Part shown: positions 27,427-37,195 of the stretch, in pieces
How positions within the stretch are numbered: the stretch's first letter is position 1
Layout of the letters: every line of letters begins with the position of its first letter
From: Armatimonadota bacterium
GTDB lineage: Bacteria > Sysuimicrobiota > Sysuimicrobiia > Sysuimicrobiales > Humicultoraceae
Assembly (NCBI GenBank): GCA_016869025.1
Contig: VGFA01000003.1
Coordinates: 184,612 to 248,611, forward strand
Direction of reading: 5' to 3'
Length of the DNA stretch: 64,000 nucleotides
Program-made: the position numbers and the translations under genes
The notes under the pieces: generated by a model
Told to the model about the DNA's origin: nothing
Databases searched by the model: none
What the model saw: only the letters and a program-made list of their open reading frames with translations

Positions 27427-30321
27427 CTAGACGTCCCTTGCTGCTTTCACGCGATCCCGCAGGGCTGCACGGGCGGCGGCCAGCCGGGCCACGGGCACGC
27501 GGTACGGCGAACAACTGACGTAGTTGAGGCCCAGCGCGTGGCAGAACTCGATGGACTCGGGATCCCCACCGTGCTCGCCGCATATGCCGACCTCCAGCCC
27601 CGGGCGCTGGGCGCGCCCGCCTGCCACGGCCGTCTTCATCGCCTCACCCACGCCGGCGCGGTCAATCGTCTGGAAGGGGTTCTTCGGCAGGATTCCCTTC
27701 TCCACGAACTGCAGCAGGAACTTCCCCTCGGCGTCGTCGCGGGAGATACCGAAGATGGTCTGCGTGAGGTCGTTCGTGCCGAACGAGAAGAACTCGGCCT
27801 GCTGCGCGATCTCTCCTGCCACGAAACAGGCCCTCGGAAGCTCGATCATCGTCCCGAACTTGTAGGCGACCTTGACGCCCTCGCGCTCGAGCACGTCGCG
27901 AACCACCTTGACCAGCTCGCGGTGCGTCTCGCGCAACTCATTGACGTGACTGACCAGCGGGATCATTATCTCCGGCACCGCGACAACACCGCGTTTGGTC
28001 ACGCGGCAGGCCGCTTCCATGATGGCCCTAACCTGCATCGCGATGATCGCCGGGTAGGTTAGCCCCAACCGGATCCCGCGGAGCCCCAGCATTGGATTGG
28101 CCTCACGCATCGCGTTCACGGCCTGGAGTTGCGCTTCCTTGCGGCGCAGCGCGGCGCGCATCGTGCTCAGAGAGGGCTGGCCCTTCCTGGGCCGCCACCG
28201 CCGGACGCCTTCCAGTGCCTCGATCCGGGCGCGCAGCGCGCTGGTCTCTTCCAGAAGCGAGTCGTGCGAGGGGAGGAACTCGTGCAGCGGCGGATCAATG
28301 AGCCGGACGATCACCGGCAGTCCGTCCATTGCCCGGAACAACCCCTCGAAGTCCCGCCGCTGCAACTTCAGGAGCGCTGACAGCGCGGACTGGTATCGGC
28401 GGGCGACCCCGGAAGTCCGCAGCGCCCGCCCTGCCGCTTTGACCTCGGCCTTGAGATTCTTGTCCTCGGGCCGTTCGGCCGCGGCGCGCTCAGCGGCCCG
28501 AACCCTGTCAATCAGGGCCTGGGCCTCCCCGGCGTTCAGGATCATCTGGCGCACGGTGGGCAGACGGTCCTCCTCGAAGAACATGTGCTCGGTCCGGCAG
28601 AGCCCGATCCCCTCCGCGCCGAAGCCGCGGGCGCGGACCGCGTCGCGCGGGTAGTCGGCGTTCGCCCAAACACCCAGACGGCGGGTTTCGTCCGCCCAGG
28701 ACAGCAGTTCGATGAGCTCGGCCTGGTCCTCAAGCCGGGGCTCTATCGTTGGCAGCTCGCCTGAGAATACCTCGCCGGTGCCGCCGTCAATCGAGATGCG
28801 CTCGCCCTGGCGGATCTTCTTCCCGTCCACCGAGAGATGCCTCGCCTCAACGTCCACACGGAGCACCTCGCAGCCTGCCACACACGGCAGGCCGAGCCCG
28901 CGCGCTACAACCGCCGCATGACTGGTGGCACCGCCGCGGCTCGTCAGGATCCCCTTGGCGTTCAGCATCCCGTGCACATCATCGGGGTTGGTCTCGGGCC
29001 TGACCAGGATGACGGACCGGCCGGCCTTCCCCCACTGCTCGGCCGTGTCGGCATCGAACACCGCCAGGCCCACGGCTGCGCCGGGAGATGCGTTGAGGCC
29101 GCGCGCAAGGAGCCGGCCGTCTGCCACCGCGGCTTCTTTGGAGCGCGGATCGAAGCGGGGGTGGAGCAGCATGTCAATCTGGCCGGGCTCAACGCGCAGC
29201 AGCGCCTCCTCCTTGGAGATGAGCCCCTCGCGCGCCATGTCCACGGCGATCTTGACCGCGGCCTGCGCGGTCCGTTTGCCGCTCCGCGTCTGCAGTATCC
29301 ACAGGCGGCCGCGCTCGATCGTGAACTCGAGGTCCTGCACCTCCCTGTAGTGCCGCTCGAGCATCTCGCAGACACCCAGGAACTCCTCGTAGGCCCGCGG
29401 AAGGTCCTTGGCCAGCTCGGCGATCGGCTTGGGGTTGCGGATGCCCGCGACCACGTCCTCGCCCTGCGCATTTATCAGGTACTCGCCGAAAACGCCCCGG
29501 CTTCCGGTTGCCGGGTTGCGGGTGAACGCCACGCCGGTCCCGGAGTCGGAGCCCATGTTGCCGAAGACCATGGCCTGCACGTTCACGGCCGTACCCAGGT
29601 CGTGGGAGATCCCGTGGAAGTTGCGGTAGTCAATCGCCCGCTTGCCCTGCCAGGAGTCGAACACCGCCAGGATCGCCATCCGGAGTTGCTCGCGCGGATC
29701 CTGCGGGAACTCGGTGCCATGCTCGGACTTTATCAGGCGGCGGAAAGCATCGGCGATGCCGCGGAGGTCCTCCGCCCCAAGGGCCGTATCCTCAGCCACT
29801 CGCCTGCGCGCCTTGGCGCGTTGGATTATGTGCTCGAACTTCTCGCCCGGGATACCCAGGACGGTCTTGCCGAACATCTGGATGAGCCGGCGGTAGGCGT
29901 CGCGGACGAACCGTTCGTTACCCGTCAGCCGGATCAAGCCATCCAGGGTTCTGTCGTTGAGGCCCAGGTTGAGGACCGTGTCCATCATGCCGGGCATGCT
30001 GAAAAGCGCGCCCGACCGCACCGAAACTAGCAACGGGTTAGAGGGATCTCCAAAGCGCTTGCCCAGCTTCTCCTCGAGGGCGCCCATCTGCGCCCATACC
30101 TCGTCGAGAAGCCCTGCAGGGATCTTCCGCCCCGTCCGCATGTACTCCACGCAGGCCTTTGTGTTGATGGTGAACCCGGGCGGAACCGGCAGCCCCACGC
30201 GACACATCTCGGCCAGCCCCGCGCCCTTGCCGCCCAGCAACTCGCGCATCGAAGCGTCGCCTTCCTCGAAGAGCTGCGTCCACCGAAACCCGGTGGCCGC
30301 GGCCTTACTTGCTGCTGCCAT
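27427..30321 (-). CDS. ppdK: Pyruvate, phosphate dikinase
   Basis: A 964-residue three-domain enzyme. The N-terminal nucleotide-binding part has LLGGKGAGLAEM, the central phosphohistidine domain has GGATSHAAVVARGLGLPCVAG (split: SHAAVVAR carries the catalytic His), and the C-terminal PEP/pyruvate barrel has GLCRTEHMFF, EIMIPLVSHVNEL and VGICGEHGGDP. It interconverts PEP, AMP and PPi with pyruvate, ATP and phosphate. With hppA nearby it suggests PPi-linked energy metabolism. It lies 16 bases downstream of glyS, the usual Firmicutes order. Confidence 0.98.
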   Translation of the reverse strand: MAAASKAAATGFRWTQLFEEGDASMRELLGGKGAGLAEMCRVGLPVPPGFTINTKACVEYMRTGRKIPAGLLDEVWAQMGALEEKLGKRFGDPSNPLLVSVRSGALFSMPGMMDTVLNLGLNDRTLDGLIRLTGNERFVRDAYRRLIQMFGKTVLGIPGEKFEHIIQRAKARRRVAEDTALGAEDLRGIADAFRRLIKSEHGTEFPQDPREQLRMAILAVFDSWQGKRAIDYRNFHGISHDLGTAVNVQAMVFGNMGSDSGTGVAFTRNPATGSRGVFGEYLINAQGEDVVAGIRNPKPIAELAKDLPRAYEEFLGVCEMLERHYREVQDLEFTIERGRLWILQTRSGKRTAQAAVKIAVDMAREGLISKEEALLRVEPGQIDMLLHPRFDPRSKEAAVADGRLLARGLNASPGAAVGLAVFDADTAEQWGKAGRSVILVRPETNPDDVHGMLNAKGILTSRGGATSHAAVVARGLGLPCVAGCEVLRVDVEARHLSVDGKKIRQGERISIDGGTGEVFSGELPTIEPRLEDQAELIELLSWADETRRLGVWANADYPRDAVRARGFGAEGIGLCRTEHMFFEEDRLPTVRQMILNAGEAQALIDRVRAAERAAAERPEDKNLKAEVKAAGRALRTSGVARRYQSALSALLKLQRRDFEGLFRAMDGLPVIVRLIDPPLHEFLPSHDSLLEETSALRARIEALEGVRRWRPRKGQPSLSTMRAALRRKEAQLQAVNAMREANPMLGLRGIRLGLTYPAIIAMQVRAIMEAACRVTKRGVVAVPEIMIPLVSHVNELRETHRELVKVVRDVLEREGVKVAYKFGTMIELPRACFVAGEIAQQAEFFSFGTNDLTQTIFGISRDDAEGKFLLQFVEKGILPKNPFQTIDRAGVGEAMKTAVAGGRAQRPGLEVGICGEHGGDPESIEFCHALGLNYVSCSPYRVPVARLAAARAALRDRVKAARDV

Positions 30322-30337
30322 CTACCCTCACTCCCTT

Positions 30338-32476
30338 CTAGATCACGAGCAGGCTGAAGTCGGCGATCCTCCTGAAGCTGCCGGACACCCTTTCAAGCAG
30401 GGCCAGGCGGTTCTCGCGGAGCACCGGATCGGGCGCGTTCACGAGCACCTTGTCGAAGAAAGCGTCTATTGGATCTGCCAGGGCAGCGATCTCCGCCAGG
30501 GCAAGCGTGTAGTGCTTGGAATCCGCGGCCTCCGTCAGCCTTGGATGAATCCTGCGCCAGGCACCGTGGAGCTCGATCTCCGCCGGCTCGACGAGGAGCT
30601 CCTCCCGAAACGCCATTGGAACACGCGCGCCGGCGCTTTCGGCGTCAAAGACGTGCCCGGCCTGGATCAGGATGCGGTGTACCCTCAGGTAGCCCGTGGC
30701 CAGCAGCGACATCGCGGGCTGCGAGCGGAACTCGTGCAGGGAGCGTGCCCGGGCGATGAGATCAGGAACGTCATCGGCGCCCACCGCGGCCACCGCGTTG
30801 ATGGTATCGTAGGCGATTCCATCGTCGGCCAGCATGCCCTGGAGCCGTGCTCGCACGATCCTGAGGCAGGTCTCCACGGCCTGACCGCGGGCCTCATCCG
30901 GCGCGTCGAACGTCAGGACGGCCTGGTCGAAGAGCCGTCGCAGGGAGATCGGAAGCCCCACCTCCCGGAGGACGGCCGCGAGCCCGGCCGCGGCCCGCCG
31001 AAGGCCGTGGGGATCCTGGGAACCGCTGGGCTCGAGCCCGGCCAGTACGGCACCGGCCAGCAGCACCGCGCGGTCGGTCACCGAGAGCAGCGCCCCGGGT
31101 AGCGTGCGCGGCAGGTCCGCACCCGCGGCCCTTGGATCGTAGTGCTCCAGGATGGCAGCCGCGACTCCTGCGGTCTCGCCCCTCTCCTTCGCGTAGATGC
31201 CCCCGATAGTGCCCTGCAGCTCCGGAAACTCCCGCACGAGGGACGTTGTCAGATCGGCCTTGCACAGCTCCGCGGCGCGATCCAGCGTGCGGCGGTCGCT
31301 CTCCGAGACGCCGGCGGCGCCAGCCAGCCATCCGGCGAGGCGGCGCACCCGTGTCACGTGATCGGCCACCGTACCCAGCCCTGCGATGTGGGCGACGCGG
31401 GCCAGCGCCTCGTTCCACTGCCCGAAGCCACCTCTGCGGTCTTCCTCAAGGAAGAACCGTGCGTCCTGGAGCCGTGCCTTCACCACCCACTCGTGGCCGG
31501 TGCGCACCGTGTCCAGGTGGGAGTTCCCACCGTCCCGAACCGCGACGAACGCAGGCATCAGTGTGCCCGAGCCATCCACAATGCCGAAACACTTCTGATG
31601 GTGCTGCAGTGTCACCAGGACAACTACGGGCGGCAACGCGGCAACAAGAGTCGGCTCAAACGTCCCAAGCACCGGGGTGGGATGCTCGGTGGACCACACC
31701 AGCTCCTCGAGGAGCGCCGGATCAAGCACGGGCCGGCCGCCGATGCGCTCGGCCAACGCTGCGGCGCCGTCGGCTATGCGGGCGCGCCGCTCCTGTTCGG
31801 ACAGCACGATGTGCGCCTGGCCCACGACGTCTTCGTATACGGCCGCCTCCGTGATGGTTGCTGGCCCAGGAGAGAGAAAGCGGTGCCCGATGGTGCGCCG
31901 TCCCGCCCGGATGCCGGCGATCTCCAGCGGGATGACCCTTCCGTCCAAGAGGGCGGCCACCCACCTTATGGGACGGCCGAAGCGGAATCCGTGTGCCGCC
32001 CACCGCATCGTCTTGGGAAACGATAGACCCGCCACCAGGCGCGGCAGCAGTTCGCCAAGGACATCCGGGGCCGGGCGTCCGGCCTCCTGCACCTCGGCGA
32101 CCACGTACCGGCCGCCCTCGATCTCAAGCACCCTTAGTGATTCTGCTGGAACTCCCTGAGACTTTGCGAATCCCTGTGCCGCCTGTGTGGGCTGGCCTGC
32201 CGCATCGTACGCAACCCTGGCCGCGGGGCCTCGTACCTGGGCGACGAGGTCTCGCTGCCAGGAGCTCAGGCCGTCTACGGTCAGCACCAGCCGGCGCAGC
32301 GTACCGGTGGCTTGTACCCGCCCGGCATCCAGCCGCGCTTCCTCCAGCGCGGCCGTCGCGCCGCGCTGGAGCTGCTCCAGCGCAGGACGCACCGCCGCCG
32401 GCGGAAGCTCCTCGGTCCCGATCTCCAGGAGAAGCCGGGCTGTGGAAGGCCGCGCCAGGGTGGATCGCTTAGCCAC
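30338..32476 (-). CDS. glyS: Glycyl-tRNA synthetase beta subunit
   Basis: A 712-residue protein with [20 protein letters not shown] at the N-terminus, [18 protein letters not shown] and a C-terminal anticodon-binding part ([16 protein letters not shown]). It pairs with GlyQ in the alpha2-beta2 bacterial GlyRS. It overlaps the glyQ end by 8 bases and is followed by ppdK. Confidence 0.97.
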   Translation of the reverse strand: MAKRSTLARPSTARLLLEIGTEELPPAAVRPALEQLQRGATAALEEARLDAGRVQATGTLRRLVLTVDGLSSWQRDLVAQVRGPAARVAYDAAGQPTQAAQGFAKSQGVPAESLRVLEIEGGRYVVAEVQEAGRPAPDVLGELLPRLVAGLSFPKTMRWAAHGFRFGRPIRWVAALLDGRVIPLEIAGIRAGRRTIGHRFLSPGPATITEAAVYEDVVGQAHIVLSEQERRARIADGAAALAERIGGRPVLDPALLEELVWSTEHPTPVLGTFEPTLVAALPPVVVLVTLQHHQKCFGIVDGSGTLMPAFVAVRDGGNSHLDTVRTGHEWVVKARLQDARFFLEEDRRGGFGQWNEALARVAHIAGLGTVADHVTRVRRLAGWLAGAAGVSESDRRTLDRAAELCKADLTTSLVREFPELQGTIGGIYAKERGETAGVAAAILEHYDPRAAGADLPRTLPGALLSVTDRAVLLAGAVLAGLEPSGSQDPHGLRRAAAGLAAVLREVGLPISLRRLFDQAVLTFDAPDEARGQAVETCLRIVRARLQGMLADDGIAYDTINAVAAVGADDVPDLIARARSLHEFRSQPAMSLLATGYLRVHRILIQAGHVFDAESAGARVPMAFREELLVEPAEIELHGAWRRIHPRLTEAADSKHYTLALAEIAALADPIDAFFDKVLVNAPDPVLRENRLALLERVSGSFRRIADFSLLVI

Positions 32477-33368
32477 CTCGCGACTCCTCTGAGTCTGCCG
32501 CCGTGAGCAGCCGTAGATAGGCGGAGGCGCATGCCCGGGCCAGCGCGCGCGTCCGGCTCATCAGCTCGACTCGCTGGGCCACACCAATCGCGCCCCGGGA
32601 GCCGAGCAGGTTGAAGAGATGGGAGCACTTGAGCACCGCGTCGTACGCCGGCAGGACCAACGGGATCTCGAGCAGACGGCGGGCATCGGCCTCGTGCGCC
32701 TCGAACAGGGCGCGCAGCGTCGTGGGATCCCCGTGCTCGAACCCGTACGCCGAGTGCTGCCGTTCCTCCTCGCGGCGAAGCGACCCGTAGGTCACGCCTG
32801 GAGCCCAGACAAGATCGAAGACGGATGCCTTGCGCTGTAGGAACATGGCCAGCCGTTCCAGGCCGTAGGTCAGCTCGACCGAGATGACATCCAGGTCGAG
32901 CCCTCCCATCTGCTGGAAGTAGGTGAACTGCGTGATCTCCTGCCCGTCCAGAAACACCTGCCAGCCAACACCCCACGCGCCCAGCGTGGGGGCCTCCCAG
33001 TCGTCTTCGAGGAAGCGAACATCGTGATGGTCGAGCCGCAGACCCAGCCGCTCCAGACTGGCCAGGTAAAGCGTCTGGACCCGATCGGGCGCGGGCTTGA
33101 GGATCACCTGGTACTGGTAGTGCTTGTACAACCGGTTGGGGTTCTCGCCGTAGCGTCCGTCCGCGGGCCGCCGGCTGGGCTGAACGTACGCCACCCGCCA
33201 GGGTCGGGGCCCCAGGGTGCGGAGGAACGTGGCCGGATGCAGCGTGCCGGCGCCTACCTCAACATCGTACGCTTCCTCCAGCACGCAGCCCTCCCGTGCC
33301 CAGAACCGATCCAGAGCGAGGGTCATCTCCTGGAAGTTGAGCGCCTGCGTGCGCTTGGCCATTGGCAT
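32469..33368 (-). CDS. glyQ: Glycyl-tRNA synthetase alpha subunit
   Basis: A 299-residue class II catalytic subunit with [40 protein letters not shown] and [20 protein letters not shown]. With GlyS it charges tRNA-Gly. It starts at ATG 33368 or two codons later at 33362; no clear ribosome-binding site is visible in front of either. Expression is probably controlled by the T-box sequence and terminator at 33379-33419. Confidence 0.97.
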   Translation of the reverse strand: MPMAKRTQALNFQEMTLALDRFWAREGCVLEEAYDVEVGAGTLHPATFLRTLGPRPWRVAYVQPSRRPADGRYGENPNRLYKHYQYQVILKPAPDRVQTLYLASLERLGLRLDHHDVRFLEDDWEAPTLGAWGVGWQVFLDGQEITQFTYFQQMGGLDLDVISVELTYGLERLAMFLQRKASVFDLVWAPGVTYGSLRREEERQHSAYGFEHGDPTTLRALFEAHEADARRLLEIPLVLPAYDAVLKCSHLFNLLGSRGAIGVAQRVELMSRTRALARACASAYLRLLTAADSEESRGG

Positions 33369-33378
33369 GCACAGAAAG

Positions 33379-33465
33379 GGAGCCCCGTCTCAGGGACGGA
33401 GGCTCCGCGGTTCCACCCTGATTCCCTCGGCGGCCTGATGCCCCGGGCGCGGCTGATTGGAATAC
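33379..33465 (-). promoter_or_regulatory. Short T-box leader of glyQS
   Basis: The T-box antiterminator sequence AGGGTGGAACCGCG is at 33419-33406. It is followed by a terminator (GGAGCC ... GGCTCC at 33406-33379, inner pair CCGT/ACGG, then CTTTCT). From the promoter at 33472-33500 the leader has only about 45 bases before the T-box, too short for a normal Stem I. An AUUCC/GGAAU hairpin fills most of it. T-box riboswitches sense uncharged tRNA, here tRNA-Gly by context. Confidence 0.75.
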
Positions 33466-33471
33466 TCCGCC

Positions 33472-33500
33472 ATTTTATCAACCGCGCTGTATCGGGTCAA
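33472..33500 (-). promoter_or_regulatory. Sigma-70 promoter of glyQS
   Basis: TTGACC (33500-33495), a 17-base spacer and TAAAAT (33477-33472) on the minus strand, in the gap between the small membrane protein gene and glyQ. Transcription would start near 33465. Confidence 0.75.
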
Positions 33501-33505
33501 CGCAC

Positions 33506-33760
33506 CTAGCCGATGCCCAGCGGCTCCTCTTCACGAGAGCACCGGCGAATTGAGGGAACCGGGAGGGCCGAAACCACAGCGGCTGCGGCGAACGCCACAA
33601 GCCCGGCAACTGCCCATGACACGGGCAACTCGATCACGTCCGACTCCGTCTTGAGGCGCACGACGGACGCTGCCCCGGGCTGGACCACGCCGCGGGCTTC
33701 GGCCAGGGCGGCGCCCAGGTCAATGATCGCCCGCCGCGCCCGGTCGAGATCAATGTCCAT
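33506..33760 (-). CDS. Small single-pass membrane protein, unknown
   Basis: 84 residues with a soluble N-terminal half (MDIDLDRARRAIIDLGAALA), one membrane segment (WAVAGLVAFAAAAVVSALPV) and a short Arg/Glu-rich tail. The ATG at 33760 follows GAGGAGG. An extended -10 promoter sits at 33800-33808. No family recognised. It lies between recO and the glyQS leader. Confidence 0.65.
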   Translation of the reverse strand: MDIDLDRARRAIIDLGAALAEARGVVQPGAASVVRLKTESDVIELPVSWAVAGLVAFAAAAVVSALPVPSIRRCSREEEPLGIG

Positions 33761-33799
33761 GCGGATACCTCCTCTCTACTGGGTCGCTCAACCACGCTG

Positions 33800-33808
33800 A
33801 CTATACCA
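33800..33808 (-). promoter_or_regulatory. Extended -10 promoter before the small membrane protein
   Basis: TGGTATAGT (TG-G-TATAGT) on the minus strand; the TAG stop codon of recO lies inside it. The start would be near 33793, about 33 bases before the gene. Confidence 0.5.
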
Positions 33809-34541
33809 CAGAGAGCGCTCGGACGACCGCGGGAGATCGCAATCGGGTCTCCCAGCACGTCTCCGCGTAGCCAAACAGTAACCCGGCCACGGCCGACCGC
33901 ACCGCGGACGCGGGCGCCAGGCGGCGGACCGCAGGCGGCCGCGCATCCAGCAGGAACCGCAGGAGGGCGAGCGCGGCCGGGGCCACAGGGATCGCCCGCG
34001 GATCCGTGGACGCGCAGGTCGCGTGCACGCACCCGCCCAGCGCGCTGCTCCAGACGGCGGCTCCGCGCAGGCGCTGGCCACAGGCCGGGCAGCGACTCAC
34101 CGTGGGGCGGTGGCCCGTCAGCGCGAGCAACCTGGCGGCAAACCACAGGCCCGCGCACTCGTGGCCGCCTTCCAGCAGGGTCAGGGCATCGCGCAGCAAC
34201 CCGTAGACCTCGGGGTGCGGATTCCGCTCCGCAAGGGCGCGGTCCGCCATCTCCAGCACCACGGCCACGGATCCCATGCGCTCGAGGTCGTTCCGAAGAG
34301 CGACATGGGCGTCGAGCACCTCCACCTGGGAGACCACGTCGAGCGTGCGGCCTTCCGCCACCAGCGCGCGAAATCGAGTCGGAGGTTCCAGGCGGCCGCC
34401 CAGCCGGCTGCGCGGACGCCGCGCTCCCCTGGCGGCGAGCACCAGCTTGCCCCTGTCCCGGGAAAGAACCGTGACGAGCCGGTCCGCCTCCCCCAGGTTG
34501 CGACGGCGCAGGACAACGGCCTCTATCTTGTAAAGGCCCAT
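33801..34541 (-). CDS. recO: DNA repair protein RecO
   Basis: A 246-residue protein. The N-terminal OB fold begins MGLYKIEAVVLRRRNLGEADR with LVTVLSRDRGKLVLAARGARR, and the helical C-terminal domain includes a probable zinc site (CPACGQRL then GGCVHATC). It mediates RecA loading in RecF-type recombinational repair. It starts 3 bases downstream of the NRAMP-related gene. The usual neighbour era is not present between cdd and recO. Confidence 0.94.
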   Translation of the reverse strand: MGLYKIEAVVLRRRNLGEADRLVTVLSRDRGKLVLAARGARRPRSRLGGRLEPPTRFRALVAEGRTLDVVSQVEVLDAHVALRNDLERMGSVAVVLEMADRALAERNPHPEVYGLLRDALTLLEGGHECAGLWFAARLLALTGHRPTVSRCPACGQRLRGAAVWSSALGGCVHATCASTDPRAIPVAPAALALLRFLLDARPPAVRRLAPASAVRSAVAGLLFGYAETCWETRLRSPAVVRALSVV

Positions 34542-34544
34542 GCC

Positions 34545-35777
34545 TCAGAAGCTCTTGACGAGCAGTATCACGGTCAACAGCACTAGCAGCGTGGTAGTCG
34601 TGCCGGCGATGAGGTTGGCGCCAGCGCCGTTTACCCGGCTCCCCATGAGGCGCCGGTCGTTTACGAGGCGCAGGATGATCACGAGCACCGCCGGCAAGAG
34701 GATGCCGTTGAGCGCCTGCGACGCGATCATTACCGGAACGAGGGGCAGTCCCGGCCAAAGGACGACGAGCGCGCCGCCGGCCAGCACCGCGAGGAACAGG
34801 CCGTAGAATATGGGCGCCTGTGAAAAGGAGCGATCCAGTCCGGCCTCCCACCCGAAGGCCTCGCACACCGCATAGGCGGTGGACAACGGAATGATCGCAA
34901 CCGAGAAGACGGCGGCATTGAGAAGACCCAGGGCAAACAGTAGGGAAGCGTACTCACCGGCCAGCGGCGCCAGCGCGCGCGCGGCGTCCTCGGCCTGTTC
35001 TACCTGGATGCCGTGGGGGAAGAGCGTGGCAGCCGTGGCGACGATTATCGAGCCCGCGACCAGCACGGTGATTAGCGCACCCAGCGTCAGGTCCACGCGC
35101 TCCAGCCGGAGATCGTCCGCGGTCAACCCCTTGTCCACCACCGATGCCTGATGGTAGAACTGCATCCACGGCGCTATGGTCGTGCCTATCAAGGCGACCA
35201 GCAAGAAGGCATAGTCGGGCTCGGGCCTCCAGGCGGGCACCACCGCGGAGCGCAGCGCCACGCCCCAGTCGGGGCGGGCCAGCACCGCGGAGACGGCGTA
35301 CAGCAAGTACATGGCCGACGCGCCCAGGAATATGCGCTCCACCAGCCGGTAGCCTCCGCGCAGCACAAGGACGGCCACCGCCACGGTCACGATCGGGACG
35401 CCGACCATGCGCGGCAGCCGGAAGATCTCAAGGCTGCCAGCCACGCCCGCGAAGTTTCCTATCGTGTTGGCCGCGTTCGCCAGCAACAGCGAGCCCATGA
35501 TCGCCGCGGCCGCGCGAACCCCAAACTGCTCGCGTATCAGGTCGGCCAGTCCCATGCCGGTCACCGCGCCCATGCGCGCGGCCATCTCCTGGACCACTAT
35601 CAGGGCGATCAGGGCAACCGGAAGGGACCAGAGCAGGGCGTATCCGAAGTGGGCCCCGGCGGTCGAGTACGTGGCGATGCCGTTGGCATCGTTGTCCACG
35701 GCCGCGGTTATGATCCCGGGACCCGCCACCGTGAGGAACAGCGCCAGGCCCATCCAGCGCCGTCTGAGCCAGAGCAA
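34545..35777 (-). CDS. NRAMP-related divalent metal (probably Mg/Mn) transporter
   Basis: A 410-residue transporter with about 11 membrane segments. Segment 1 reads GPGIITAAVDNDANGIATY instead of the NRAMP DPGN, and segment 6 reads GTTIAPWMQFYHQASVVDKG, lacking the Met and His expected in classical manganese/iron NRAMPs. This pattern resembles the NRAMP-related magnesium transporters (NRMT). The gene lies 6 bases downstream of an MgtE-like soluble protein, which supports a magnesium link. Substrate assignment is inference. Confidence 0.85.
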   Translation of the reverse strand: MLWLRRRWMGLALFLTVAGPGIITAAVDNDANGIATYSTAGAHFGYALLWSLPVALIALIVVQEMAARMGAVTGMGLADLIREQFGVRAAAAIMGSLLLANAANTIGNFAGVAGSLEIFRLPRMVGVPIVTVAVAVLVLRGGYRLVERIFLGASAMYLLYAVSAVLARPDWGVALRSAVVPAWRPEPDYAFLLVALIGTTIAPWMQFYHQASVVDKGLTADDLRLERVDLTLGALITVLVAGSIIVATAATLFPHGIQVEQAEDAARALAPLAGEYASLLFALGLLNAAVFSVAIIPLSTAYAVCEAFGWEAGLDRSFSQAPIFYGLFLAVLAGGALVVLWPGLPLVPVMIASQALNGILLPAVLVIILRLVNDRRLMGSRVNGAGANLIAGTTTTLLVLLTVILLVKSF

Positions 35778-35783
35778 GCCCGC

Positions 35784-37070
35784 CTACCCCCGCCGAAGCC
35801 TTCTGAGCCGTTCCAGGCGTCGCGGCATTCGCCCGCCCAGGCGCTCGGCCAGGAGATCCATGATGTCGTCCACCAGAACGGTGCCGAGGAGGCGGTCCTC
35901 GGTGTCCACCACCGGTACTGCCAGGAGATCGTACTTGATCAGCAGCGCCGCGGCCGCCTCGTCGCTCTCGTCGGAGCGCACGGCTATCACCTCACGTGAG
36001 GTGATCTCGACCACAGGGGTCTGCGGGTCCGCGATAAGTAGTCCCCTCAGCGAGAGGACACCGGCCAACCTTCCGGCGGCGTCAACCACGTACATGTAGT
36101 AGATGGACTCAGCGTCAGGGGCCACCTCGCGGAGGTGGGCAATCGCCTGCCCCGCTGAGAAGGAGTCCGGTATGGCGATGAAGTTGGGCGTCATGCGCCC
36201 GCCAGCCGAAGTCGGCGGGTAGGCGAGCAGCCGGGTGACCTCTGCACCGGCCTCGGGCTCCATACGGACGATCAGGTCCGAGGCGGTCTCCGCCGGAAGC
36301 TCGGCCAGTACGTCCGCGGCCTCGTCGGGCTCCATCTCCTCTAGGATGTCCGAGGCCCGCTCCGCCGGTAGCGACCGCAGGATGTTGGCCTGTACCTCTG
36401 GCTCGGCCGCTTCGAGCACCTCGGCCGCGTCCTCCTGGCTCAGGGCGGACATGACCTCCATGCGCTCTTCCCTGTCCATCTCTGTGAGCAGCTCTGCGAG
36501 ATCGGCCGGGTGGATTGCCTCCAGGCGTTCCCTGGAGATGTGCAGCTTCAGGGGTGTAACCGGCCCGCCCAGCGCGGCCACGACGGTCCACGGCAAGGCC
36601 TGGTCGGCGAGCGGGCGCCCCAGCCGGCGCATCACGGAGCGGACAGCGCTCTCGGCGCCCAGGCGGCGCAGAAGACCGCTCAGCCCCACGTCCACGCCGG
36701 TCAGGTAGAGCTCACCATCGCCAGAGGTGAGAAACAGGTCGTTGACCTTCACGATCCGTAGGCCGTGGGTGTCCACAACCTGCTTGTCCAGCAGGGCTTC
36801 CCTCAAGGGGATCTCGTCGGGTTGCAGGGGGCGCGGGCTGAGGGCGGCCCGTACCGCGGCCAACGTGATCGTGGGTTCCAGTCCGCGGACCGCGCTCCAG
36901 GGAATCAGCGCGACGCGAGGGCGATCTACATCAAGCAGCAGGCCGACAATGCGCGGGCGTGTCGGATGTACCTCTGCGGCCAAGTCTGCCAGGCGCCCAA
37001 GCACGAAGCCGTCGGCATCCTGCACCCGCCTGCCCAGCAAGCGGCTGAAGGGCATGGATGTGACGTGCAA
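35784..37070 (-). CDS. PRC-barrel, MgtE N-domain and CBS-domain protein
   Basis: 428 residues with no membrane segment. Domains in order: PRC-barrel-like N-terminus (PFSRLLGRRVQDADG, about 1-165, possibly two copies), MgtE N superhelical domain (HPADLAELLTEMDREERMEV; ASDILEEMEPDEAADVLAEL, about 180-290), and paired CBS domains (IYYMYVVDAAGRLAGVLSL; DLLAVPVVDTEDRLLG, about 310-410). It has the magnesium-sensing part of MgtE without the channel. It probably regulates the adjacent transporter. It starts at TTG 37070 with AGGAG seven bases upstream, or at ATG 37055. Confidence 0.85.
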   Translation of the reverse strand: MHVTSMPFSRLLGRRVQDADGFVLGRLADLAAEVHPTRPRIVGLLLDVDRPRVALIPWSAVRGLEPTITLAAVRAALSPRPLQPDEIPLREALLDKQVVDTHGLRIVKVNDLFLTSGDGELYLTGVDVGLSGLLRRLGAESAVRSVMRRLGRPLADQALPWTVVAALGGPVTPLKLHISRERLEAIHPADLAELLTEMDREERMEVMSALSQEDAAEVLEAAEPEVQANILRSLPAERASDILEEMEPDEAADVLAELPAETASDLIVRMEPEAGAEVTRLLAYPPTSAGGRMTPNFIAIPDSFSAGQAIAHLREVAPDAESIYYMYVVDAAGRLAGVLSLRGLLIADPQTPVVEITSREVIAVRSDESDEAAAALLIKYDLLAVPVVDTEDRLLGTVLVDDIMDLLAERLGGRMPRRLERLRRLRRG

Positions 37071-37130
37071 GGGGAGGCTCCTGCGTGGCTTCGTCTGCGC
37101 TCATGGAACACCCCACTCGGCCTTTGACTA

Positions 37131-37160
37131 AATATACGGGCAGCCGTAGAGGATCGTCAA
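37131..37160 (-). promoter_or_regulatory. Promoter for MgtE-like/NRAMP pair
   Basis: TTGACG (37160-37155), an 18-base spacer and TATATT (37136-37131) on the minus strand, about 60 bases before the TTG start. No metal-sensing riboswitch was recognised in the short leader. Confidence 0.65.
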
Positions 37161-37195
37161 GAAAGGGCGACCGCGCTTCGCACGCGGACAGCGGG

